From contig NZ_CP014163.1 in assembly GCF_001543245.1 (NCBI RefSeq), forward strand, positions 124,001 to 188,000: DNA of 64,000 nucleotides, read 5' to 3'. Made by a program: the position numbers and the translations under genes. The notes below the pieces were generated by a model. It made no database searches. It was not told the origin of the DNA and saw nothing but the letters and a program-made list of their open reading frames with translations. Of the stretch, positions 36,646-44,228 are shown piece after piece. Positions within the stretch are counted from its first letter, which is position 1, and each line of letters opens with the position of its first letter. The DNA comes from Aerococcus urinaehominis (GTDB lineage: Bacteria > Bacillota > Bacilli > Lactobacillales > Aerococcaceae).

Positions 36646-38058
36646 TTAAAAGAAACGATTGATAAAAATTCGACGACCGTAAAAAGAACGTTTCCGAGGC
36701 TGATAAGATGGCATTTGGTAGTGAGGCATCTGAGTCTGTGCTTGACCCCACCAGCAACGACCTAAGAAATTATGCCACTTATAAATTAAGCGATTGACCC
36801 ACTTGAACGGTTGGCACCATTTGAACACAATGATGCAGTGCGGCTTGCGATTTGGCCGCTCTGGTTTTTGCTCAGGAAGCTGTGGGTTAGGTTTAGGTTC
36901 TGGCGTAACAGCTTGGTCACCATTAGCTTCACCACCAGCAGCAACTAGTGGCGTTGAAACACGATATTGCGCCTGACCAGTGATTTGCACATCATTATGG
37001 TATTGGTCACCTTTACCACCATCTAACGCTTGGGTCTTGTAGTTAACAATGTATGAAGCTAGGGTTGCCCCAAGATTCATAACAAAGCCCTGGGCATTAA
37101 AACGAACAAATTGGCTTGGATCTAAATAACGCAAAACTTTATAGCCATTACCTGATGGGTTGATAGCCGCTTCAATAATTTCAATGGAATCTGAAACTAA
37201 AGTTTGGGCACTTGGTAAAGCCACTTGGTAGGTCAAATTAGGATACTTGGCTTGAGCGAAATTGATCCGGGCCACCCATTGAATGATATCTGCTTTATCA
37301 GTGATATAGCCATATTGGTAGAGCCGTTCATCGGCATCAATGCCGTTATTCTCGCCAACATGGATATCGTAGCCTAATAAATTTTGTTTGGAGTTAGCTG
37401 TAACCTTAGTTTTGTCAAAAACAACATCAGCCCAAATTTTCAGACTTTTATTAAGCGGATTGTTGGTGAAATAGTCTGAAAATGTCACTTGAATTTCTTG
37501 CTTACTATCGTCCGCATGGCCTTGGCCTACTGCTACCTGGTCTTCATTAAAGACAGTAAAGCTTTTACTATGGGGCAGACGGACAATGTCTGGCAACTGG
37601 TAAGTATAAGTATCCCCTACGTGGATTACCACATCATCAGCAAAAGAAACTTTATGATTAATTTGGAATTGGTCCCAGTAGCCAAGTTTTTCCCCTTCAG
37701 TGATTTGCTTGCTATCTTTAATAATTTTTTGATCTGTCACAACTGCCTGGGCACTCAGATCTCGACCGTTCTCTACTGACAGTTTTGCTTCAGCATCAAT
37801 TTCTGCTTCTGCAGACTGATTGGTTAAATCTGACGGCTCACTATCTGCTGGTGAATCTGCGCCACTAGCTTCCGCTTTTTCATCCTTACTAGTATCTTGG
37901 AATTCAGATCTTGAAGATTGCAAACTGTCAAAACTAGCTTCTTGGCTCACATCGCTGTAGCTGCCAACTTGACTTTGATCAGCTAGTACCTCCGAATTAG
38001 AAACTATTAAAAAGGCGGTAATAGCAGCTACCGAAGTGAAATATCGTTTCTTTATCAT
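36646..38058 (-). CDS. MSCRAMM-like adhesin, no LPXTG, basic aromatic C-terminal tail
   Basis: 470 residues from the ATG at 38058, 8 bases after GGAGG. Residues 1-27 are a signal peptide (cleavage near VLA/DQS), then a Ser/Glu/Asp-rich stretch. From about 125 to 370 it has the Ig-like adhesin pattern: EKLGYWDQFQINHKV, then TYTYQLPD, then YQVALPSAQTL and DPSQFVRFN. A short proline-rich linker (PEPKPNPQLPEQKPER) follows. There is no LPXTG; the tail is rich in W, R, K, Y and F and ends in NRFF. It is divergent to the pgaC-like gene, so shared regulation is possible. Confidence 0.72.
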   Translation of the reverse strand: MIKKRYFTSVAAITAFLIVSNSEVLADQSQVGSYSDVSQEASFDSLQSSRSEFQDTSKDEKAEASGADSPADSEPSDLTNQSAEAEIDAEAKLSVENGRDLSAQAVVTDQKIIKDSKQITEGEKLGYWDQFQINHKVSFADDVVIHVGDTYTYQLPDIVRLPHSKSFTVFNEDQVAVGQGHADDSKQEIQVTFSDYFTNNPLNKSLKIWADVVFDKTKVTANSKQNLLGYDIHVGENNGIDADERLYQYGYITDKADIIQWVARINFAQAKYPNLTYQVALPSAQTLVSDSIEIIEAAINPSGNGYKVLRYLDPSQFVRFNAQGFVMNLGATLASYIVNYKTQALDGGKGDQYHNDVQITGQAQYRVSTPLVAAGGEANGDQAVTPEPKPNPQLPEQKPERPNRKPHCIIVFKWCQPFKWVNRLIYKWHNFLGRCWWGQAQTQMPHYQMPSYQPRKRSFYGRRIFINRFF

Positions 38059-38230
38059 AATTTTATCCTCCATAATAAATGCAATATTGTTCTTAAAGTT
38101 TAAAGTATTTTTTAATTGTTTTCAAGGTTAACTTTTAAAAAACCTGTACTTTTCTGTTTTTGTGCATAATCATAGACCACGAAATACAATTTGGCATTTT
38201 ATTGGAAATTTAAATATTGAGGAGGCCACC

Positions 38231-39457
38231 ATGTTTAAGAACTTTATTCTCTATTATCCGTTAGTTATGACTTTGTTCTATTGGCTAGGAATGGTCATCT
38301 TTTATTTGTGTTATGAAAGTCGCTTAAGTAAACAGCCCAGTCAAATAGATTATACCCAATACGGTATTTCAGTCGTTATTTCTTGCTATAACGAATCCGA
38401 ACATGTCCGCGATACCATTGTCCCGCTTTGCCATCTTGATTATCCCTGCCTAGAAATTATTGCTGTTAACGATGGTTCTAGAGATAATACTGGCGAAATT
38501 TTAGACCAGCTCGCCCATGATTATGGCATCACTGTCCTACATCTCAGTGAAAATTTAGGTAAGGGCAACGCTATGAATCAGGCTTTAGACAAAGCAAAAT
38601 ATGACTATATCCTTACCATTGATGCAGATACCCAAGTTTCCCCCTTAGCCCCCTACTACTTGGTTAGCCACTTTAACCACTTCCAAAATGTGGGTGTCGT
38701 TACTGGTAACCCCCGCATTAAAAACAAGGAAAACTTTCTATCGAAAATGCAGGTCATTGAATTCTCATCTATTATTGGTTCCAATAAGCGCACTCAGATG
38801 CTTAATGGCTATATTAATACTATTTCTGGCGTCTTTGCCATGTTTAGTCGGCAAGCTCTAGTAGATGTAGGCGGTTGGGACATTGATATGATTACAGAAG
38901 ACATTGCCATTTCCTGGAAACTACAATTAGCCGGCTATCATGTCCACTACGAACCCAGAGCTACCTGCCAAATGGTTGCCCCTACAACCGTAGCTGGTTT
39001 ACTCAAACAAAGAAAACGTTGGGCCCAAGGGGGGATGGAAGTGATGAAACGTTACCTCCCTCAGGTTTTCAAAAATTTAGCGCCAGCTTTTTGGCTCTTG
39101 GCTCTAGAGCAAGTCTTATCTATTGTTTGGATTCTATCAGTAGTAGGCTCTTTAATACTATTCTCAGCTAATTATATGCTATCAGTGACTGATTTGACCA
39201 ATTTGCAAGCCTACTCAGGGCTATCAATCGTGCTCTTTCTATTATTAAATCTGGTCCTAACTTTATCAGCATTTGCCATTGATAGTCGCTATGAACCCAA
39301 AATTCTTGCTTATACCCCCTACTATATCTGTTACCCAGCCTTTTATTGGCTCTTAAATGCTATTTCAACAATCAGTGCCTTACCTAACGCACTCACCCAT
39401 AAAACTGGCGTCTATGCCACTTGGTCTAGCCCCGATAGAGGAGGTGAGGATAAATGA
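38231..39457 (+). CDS. pgaC: PgaC/IcaA-like processive glycosyltransferase (poly-beta-1,6-GlcNAc synthase)
   Basis: 408 residues from the ATG at 38231, preceded by GAGGAGG. A GT2 catalytic domain lies between membrane segments. The acidic residues are in VNDGSRDN, DADTQV, EDIAISW, and the acceptor-site Q(R/Q)xxRW motif reads QRKRWAQGG. It should polymerise N-acetylglucosamine from UDP-GlcNAc across the membrane. Four or five membrane segments flank the catalytic part. It is directly coupled to a small membrane protein gene. A deacetylase (IcaB/PgaB) is not in the window. Confidence 0.87.
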   Translation: MFKNFILYYPLVMTLFYWLGMVIFYLCYESRLSKQPSQIDYTQYGISVVISCYNESEHVRDTIVPLCHLDYPCLEIIAVNDGSRDNTGEILDQLAHDYGITVLHLSENLGKGNAMNQALDKAKYDYILTIDADTQVSPLAPYYLVSHFNHFQNVGVVTGNPRIKNKENFLSKMQVIEFSSIIGSNKRTQMLNGYINTISGVFAMFSRQALVDVGGWDIDMITEDIAISWKLQLAGYHVHYEPRATCQMVAPTTVAGLLKQRKRWAQGGMEVMKRYLPQVFKNLAPAFWLLALEQVLSIVWILSVVGSLILFSANYMLSVTDLTNLQAYSGLSIVLFLLLNLVLTLSAFAIDSRYEPKILAYTPYYICYPAFYWLLNAISTISALPNALTHKTGVYATWSSPDRGGEDK

Positions 39458-39711
39458 TAGCAGCTTTAAGAAAGATTACCGGCCATCTGTTTGTGTTGTG
39501 GCTCTGGGTTATCGCTATCCCAATCTTGTGCTCCTACTTTTTTAATAGCTTTGGTTATAGCAATGCCTTTCTTCAAACCATTAACCAAACACTTAACACC
39601 TCGACCGAGGCTATCTACCAGGTTAATCATTGGGCATATTGGATTAGCATACTGAGCTTAATCTACTTCGGTGGTCGCCTGATCCGACTTTACCAGCGCA
39701 CTAAGCCTTAA
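39454..39711 (+). CDS. pgaD: PgaD/IcaD-like small membrane subunit
   Basis: 85 residues with two membrane segments (about 10-30 and 58-75) joined by a soluble loop. The start ATG overlaps the pgaC stop (ATGA). IcaD/PgaD-type proteins partner the synthase to make long polymer. Similarity in size, topology and position is clear; the sequence itself is short and divergent, so the assignment rests mostly on context. Confidence 0.68.
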   Translation: MIAALRKITGHLFVLWLWVIAIPILCSYFFNSFGYSNAFLQTINQTLNTSTEAIYQVNHWAYWISILSLIYFGGRLIRLYQRTKP

Positions 39712-39727
39712 ATTAATTTACTATTAT

Positions 39728-39760
39728 AAAAAGACAGTAGCTACATGCCACTGTCTTTTT
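39728..39760. terminator. Bidirectional intrinsic terminator
   Basis: AAAAAGACAGT and ACTGTCTTTTT arms flank an 11-nt loop between the convergent pga pair and the CWB2 gene. Confidence 0.85.
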
Positions 39761-39852
39761 ACTTGCCATTAGCAACTATGAAATTTTACAGGTCGCTTTA
39801 TCAAAATTACTATCTGCCTGATTGTGAGCAATCCTTCATTAACTCACACCTG

Positions 39853-42018
39853 CTAAACCCTTTGGCGATAGAGACCAATCCGATACTCACCCTGGCGGTT
39901 CTGGCCGTCAACGGCAAAAACATAGAATGAGTTAGTTGGGTCTTTTTCATAAGAAACTTGGTGCATAGACCGGTGCCGCCAGTCGCCCAGATCACTAGCC
40001 TTGCTATAACGGCCCAAATTTTTAAAGGTCGCCCGCTTAGGAGTGAGGTTCTTAATTTCAGTCAAATAGGTGCCATAGCCGTAAATTCCCTTTTCCATGA
40101 CCTGGGTTGGCATATAAACTACGCCCCTAGCCTCATCAACAAAGACTCTGCCAGCACCACGGCGGTGTTTGCCCTTGTAGAGCCCTTGTAGTTGCTTAGA
40201 ATTGGGGTGTAGCCGCCAGTCACCACCAACAATTTGATTGTTGGCTGAATAATATAATGAGACCCCATCTTCTTTGAGATTAGTTGTTGTTAAATAGACT
40301 TGGCCTTGGTAACGGAAAATATTGGTATCCACAAATTGTCGGTGCTTATCATAAAAAAGATGTGCCATCCGCTCCCACCGATCAGGGAAACGTTTAGCCC
40401 GGTAAAGGCTGGCAATATGGTTGGAAGAATCTGGTGTCATATACCAGGCCTGGTCTACTTGGTCATAGAAAACATTCGGATAAGCGTAGCGCTGTCTTTC
40501 TTGCTTGTAAGGCAGGGCTAGGCCACCATAATGCCAATCTTTGAGATTATCTGAATAAGCATAGCCTATTTCGTCTGACGAATATTTTAAATAGCGGCGA
40601 TCACGCAAAATCTCAAAAAAGAGGTAATAGCGCAGACTAGCTGGATCTCTAACTAAGAAGGGATCTGCGACACCAATAGCGTTGCCGCCAATCATTTCTT
40701 TAGTAATAACTGGTTGATTGGTTAAGGGGCGGATACCTTTAATGGGCAATCCAAAGCGACTCTGGTAGTATGGCCAGCTAGCTTTAAGGGCCTTGGGATT
40801 GGCAAAATAATAGGCCGTTTGTAGCGATAGGGTTTGCCCGCCCCCAACCAGGCTGGCCTGCTTGATATTTTTAGTCTGGCAAAAATTTACTTGGTCGCGG
40901 ATAGTAGCGAGATTATCATTTTTAACCATCAAAAGCCCTTGGTGGGTTTTTGCGGCTAAATTAGCAGCTGGCAGGGCATCTGAAGAATGTTCTCCCGATA
41001 CTAATAGCAGCCGCTGGTTAGGTATCCCATAGTGGTTGAGAATATTTTGATTAAGCTGATAGCGATTTTTACCACTAATCCGATCAGTAGCTACCCCTAG
41101 TGCATGTAATTGATTTTCCAATTGCTTAGATAAGGACTTGTTACCGCCAATCAAAGTTAAATGGCTAATACGATGTAAATGCGCTTGTAGGCTGGGGTGG
41201 ATCTGGTTGGCTTTTGTCAAATAAATGGGTAGCTGTTGTCGCGCTGCTATGGCGGCAATAGCAGCAGCATCTGCATAAGCTGAGCCATTCACCAAGAAGG
41301 CCCGGTATTTACCTGGCTTATCAGCCATCAATCTATCAGCAACCTGGGCCGCTTGGTCAAAACGATTCAAGCCACCTATACGTTCAACAGCCAAACCTGC
41401 ATTTGAAAGGTCTTGACTGACCTGATTACCCACTGAATTTTCACCACCCAAAATTGTCACCCGGCTGGCCCCTAGACGTTTGATTTCTGCCAAGGTCTCC
41501 GGGGATAGGTGCTTACTCTTAGTTAATAAAATCGGTGCATCTAATTGGTGGGCCAAGGGGGTCCCTGTTAAGGCATCAGCGAGGCGCTGACTATCGCCAG
41601 AAGTCAGGATGACCTGGTCAGTCCGCTCCCAGCCTGCCTGGCTAAGGGCCGCCGCATTGGCATAACGGTTAGGACCCTGGATACGGTTCAAGCTGATACC
41701 ATTATCAGTCTGAGTGGGAATTTGTTCAGCATTAGGACTAGCTGGCTTTATATTTTCTGGGCTTGCTGCCACCGGTTCAGGTTGAACTGTTTCAAGCACT
41801 GAGCTATTTTCAGTTTGACTACTTGTTAAGTCATGGCAGGCATCAGGCTTTGTTGCTTGCTCAGCGGCGTTTTGATCGTCAAGCTTACTGGTCACTGCTT
41901 CTGAAGCCAGGTGGTCATTATGGGCAAGCTCATCAGCTAATACACAGTGACTATTTAATAGTAGACTAGCTGCCAAAGCGGGAATCACAAGCAGTTTACG
42001 CGGTATCGGTTGTAACAT
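39853..42018 (-). CDS. CWB2 cell-wall-binding protein fused to a beta-propeller-like domain
   Basis: 721 residues. Signal peptide 1-28 (cleavage near VLA), then a linker to about 105. About 108-410 carries three CWB2 (cell wall binding repeat 2, Rossmann-like) modules, each opening with I(Q/G)GxNRY or ISGKNRY and containing the VTILGGENSV, LTLIGGNKSL or ASLVGGGQTL segments; CWB2 binds secondary wall polymers. The last roughly 290 residues are a five-bladed propeller close to the protein at 32242 (GVADPFLVRD, DEIGYAYSDNLKDW, LYRAKRFPDRW, DTNIFRYQG). It may tether a glycan-processing domain to the wall next to the pga-type synthase. Confidence 0.78.
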   Translation of the reverse strand: MLQPIPRKLLVIPALAASLLLNSHCVLADELAHNDHLASEAVTSKLDDQNAAEQATKPDACHDLTSSQTENSSVLETVQPEPVAASPENIKPASPNAEQIPTQTDNGISLNRIQGPNRYANAAALSQAGWERTDQVILTSGDSQRLADALTGTPLAHQLDAPILLTKSKHLSPETLAEIKRLGASRVTILGGENSVGNQVSQDLSNAGLAVERIGGLNRFDQAAQVADRLMADKPGKYRAFLVNGSAYADAAAIAAIAARQQLPIYLTKANQIHPSLQAHLHRISHLTLIGGNKSLSKQLENQLHALGVATDRISGKNRYQLNQNILNHYGIPNQRLLLVSGEHSSDALPAANLAAKTHQGLLMVKNDNLATIRDQVNFCQTKNIKQASLVGGGQTLSLQTAYYFANPKALKASWPYYQSRFGLPIKGIRPLTNQPVITKEMIGGNAIGVADPFLVRDPASLRYYLFFEILRDRRYLKYSSDEIGYAYSDNLKDWHYGGLALPYKQERQRYAYPNVFYDQVDQAWYMTPDSSNHIASLYRAKRFPDRWERMAHLFYDKHRQFVDTNIFRYQGQVYLTTTNLKEDGVSLYYSANNQIVGGDWRLHPNSKQLQGLYKGKHRRGAGRVFVDEARGVVYMPTQVMEKGIYGYGTYLTEIKNLTPKRATFKNLGRYSKASDLGDWRHRSMHQVSYEKDPTNSFYVFAVDGQNRQGEYRIGLYRQRV

Positions 42019-42231
42019 TATTTTCCATCCTTAATAGACAGTCATGAGTGACTGCCTGAAATTTATAGGCATATTCTACTCTTTTTTTCGTAAAATTAAA
42101 GCTAATTTTTTGAAAAATCACTTCTTTTCATACAATATTTTACTTTTTGGTAAAATTCTAGTTTTTTATTGGCAAAAAGACCCCTAAAATTTTTAGCCGC
42201 TACGTATTATCTAGAGACAGGAGGAATTTTA

Positions 42232-42981
42232 ATGGAATACAGTAAATTAAATGGGTCGGGCCATGAGTTAGCTGTCAACGACCGCTTGATCGTCCAAAGG
42301 AGTGAGTTAAAATACTTACTTAACTTGCCTGATCGTCTGCGCTTACTTCAGGCCCTGGACACCCTACTCATACCCGATGCCTATGGGGATTATTCGGGCT
42401 ACAATGTGCGTTCAGTTTATTTCGATGGCATCGACAACCAGGACTATACCGGTAAGTTAGTCAAAAAAGACTTTCAAAAGCGCATCCGGCTCAGGGTCTA
42501 TAATCCGACCGACCAGACCGCCAAGTTTGAGATTAAAAAGAAGTGGTCGCATTCACAGATTAAAGAATCAGTGGTTGTTAGCCGGGCTGATGCTAAGGAG
42601 ATGCTGGCAGGTAACTTTGAGGTACTCAAAAACTATGATGACCCAACCGCTGAGTTGGGCTATGAACTCTGCTCCAGCATGACCTACCGACCTGTTTCCA
42701 TGGTGGAATATAAGCGACGGGCCTACACCCATCCCCAATTTGCCACCCGGATTACCCTAGACTCTGACCTGCGTTACCGCAATTGGGCTTATGGCCTTTT
42801 TGACGACAGTGACCAGAACTACCACCAGGTCACTGACCTAACTGAAACCATTTTAGAGGTGAAATATGAAGGCTTTCTGCTCCCCTATGTCCAGGATGTC
42901 CTGGCCAGTCTGGACCTGAAACCCTGCCCGATTTCTAAATTTGGTTCATCCCGCTCACTTCTCAATGAATTTTACTATTAA
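42232..42981 (+). CDS. VTC-domain (polyphosphate polymerase-like) protein
   Basis: 249 residues from the ATG at 42232, preceded by AGGAGG. The VTC tunnel fold is seen in RSELKYLL, SVYFDG, KRIRLRVYN, AKFEIKKKW, VEYKRRAY, RITLDSDLRYR and ILEVKYEG, with alternating basic residues lining the tunnel. The eukaryotic VTC enzyme makes polyphosphate from ATP. In Firmicutes this family is often next to a DUF4956 protein, as here, and a CotH kinase-like protein, which is absent here. Bacterial substrate unproven. Confidence 0.83.
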   Translation: MEYSKLNGSGHELAVNDRLIVQRSELKYLLNLPDRLRLLQALDTLLIPDAYGDYSGYNVRSVYFDGIDNQDYTGKLVKKDFQKRIRLRVYNPTDQTAKFEIKKKWSHSQIKESVVVSRADAKEMLAGNFEVLKNYDDPTAELGYELCSSMTYRPVSMVEYKRRAYTHPQFATRITLDSDLRYRNWAYGLFDDSDQNYHQVTDLTETILEVKYEGFLLPYVQDVLASLDLKPCPISKFGSSRSLLNEFYY

Positions 42982-42999
42982 TACCAGGAGGAAAATATT

Positions 43000-43662
43000 A
43001 TGCAATTTTTACAACTAGACCAAGATGCTTCAGCAATTACTGCCCAATTAACCAACCAGGAAGTTCTCATTTCCCTGGCCTTCTCCCTATTCCTATCAGC
43101 TATCATGTTCTTTACCTTTAAGAAGATCCGGACCAAGCTAGCCTATGATGCCAATTTTAACCTGATGCTGGTGATGATAGCTGTGATTTCAACCATCATC
43201 ATGATGGTCATCCGTGGCAATGTTTCGCTCTCCCTAGGTATGGTTGGTGCCCTTTCCCTAGTGCGTTTTAGGACCAACATCCGTGACAACCGCGATATTG
43301 GTTTTGTTTTTTGGGCCATTTTTATCGGCCTTGCTGCTGCCAGTCATGAATACCTGCTAGGGATTATGGGATCGCTGATTTTAACCATTATTCTCATTGC
43401 GTCAAGCAAGGTTGCCTCCAGTTCTGAAAATATGCTCCTGGTTATCCGGGGTCGTTATGCTGACTTGGAACAAATCACTGCCATAATCGAAAAATATTCT
43501 TCAAGTTACAACTTGAAAGCGCAAAATCTTTTAGAAGATTCTTTTGAACTAGTCTTTGATTTTAGAGCTAACACAACCGGCCAAAATACTGTGACCCGGA
43601 TTATTAAATCCTATGATGGGGTTGATACCGTTAATATCTTAGCGCCATCTGCTGAAATGTAG
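43000..43662 (+). CDS. DUF4956 membrane protein
   Basis: 220 residues. Three or four membrane segments lie in residues 24-140, separated by the conserved SLGMVGALSLVRFRTNIRD segment that marks the family. The last 75 residues are a soluble domain with ferredoxin-like alternation. It follows the VTC gene by 18 bp with its own AGGAGG and is probably its membrane partner. Function is not established. Confidence 0.82.
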   Translation: MQFLQLDQDASAITAQLTNQEVLISLAFSLFLSAIMFFTFKKIRTKLAYDANFNLMLVMIAVISTIIMMVIRGNVSLSLGMVGALSLVRFRTNIRDNRDIGFVFWAIFIGLAAASHEYLLGIMGSLILTIILIASSKVASSSENMLLVIRGRYADLEQITAIIEKYSSSYNLKAQNLLEDSFELVFDFRANTTGQNTVTRIIKSYDGVDTVNILAPSAEM

Positions 43663-43673
43663 CAACCAATAAG

Positions 43674-43705
43674 AAAAGGACCTGCGACTTGCCGCAGGTC
43701 CTTTT
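43674..43705 (+). terminator. Intrinsic terminator of VTC/DUF4956 operon
   Basis: AAAAGGACCTGCG and CGCAGGTCCTTTT arms flank a 6-nt loop. Confidence 0.9.
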
Positions 43706-43734
43706 AAATTTACTAATGTTTTTTGCTGGCTCTT

Positions 43735-43926
43735 TTAAGAGTCTAGGCCAGCTAGGTTAATGAGCCCTTTGGCGTGGGCTAGACCCATACCAAAAATAAA
43801 GCCTAAGCAAGGCATAATGGCTACAAATTGATGGAAGATTAGAAAACTAGCTAGGTAGCCGAGTCCAACCATAGCAACGATGATGACAAAAGTTAGTAAA
43901 AAACGATTCATATTAAACTTTTCCAT
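43735..43926 (-). CDS. Small two-helix membrane protein
   Basis: 63 residues with two hydrophobic segments (about 9-30 and 35-53) and no recognised domain. A GAAAGGCATGG site lies before the ATG; a second start at residue 6 is possible. Convergent with the DUF4956 gene and past its terminator. Whether it is expressed is unsure. Confidence 0.5.
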   Translation of the reverse strand: MEKFNMNRFLLTFVIIVAMVGLGYLASFLIFHQFVAIMPCLGFIFGMGLAHAKGLINLAGLDS

Positions 43927-44061
43927 AAATAGTTACCATGCCTTTCTATAATTTGTCACAATCATTTTACCATTATACGCTATGTTAAGACAAGTGATAT
44001 GGTTTTAATAACTAGCTATATGCGAGTACGAAACACTGACTATGCTAGCCGATATAATAAA

Positions 44062-44109
44062 GAGCTTAGAGAGACCAATTATCCCTTGATAATCAATCCC
44101 TCCAAGCTC
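44062..44109. other. Long imperfect hairpin, possible small RNA
   Basis: GAGCTTAGAGAGA and TCCCTCCAAGCTC pair at 11 of 13 positions; inside them ATTATC and GATAAT pair around CCTT. A TATAAT lies at 44053-44058, and a T run follows at 44115-44120 on the plus strand. No gene covers it. Confidence 0.4.
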
Positions 44110-44149
44110 CGATATTTTTTAATATAAGGCCTTATTTATCTCTAGGATA

Positions 44150-44185
44150 ACTAAGCTTAACTAGCCATGGCTAGTTAAGCTTAGT
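44150..44185. repeat. Perfect 36-bp palindrome
   Basis: ACTAAGCTTAACTAGCCA followed by its exact complement, with no spacer. It lies 44 bp after the stop of the large surface-protein gene, has no T run, and is preceded by a 12-bp palindrome ATAAGGCCTTAT at 44124-44135. Confidence 0.7.
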
Positions 44186-44228
44186 CCAGGCAATTATATG
44201 TACTAGAAGTTGCAAAATTATACAAATT

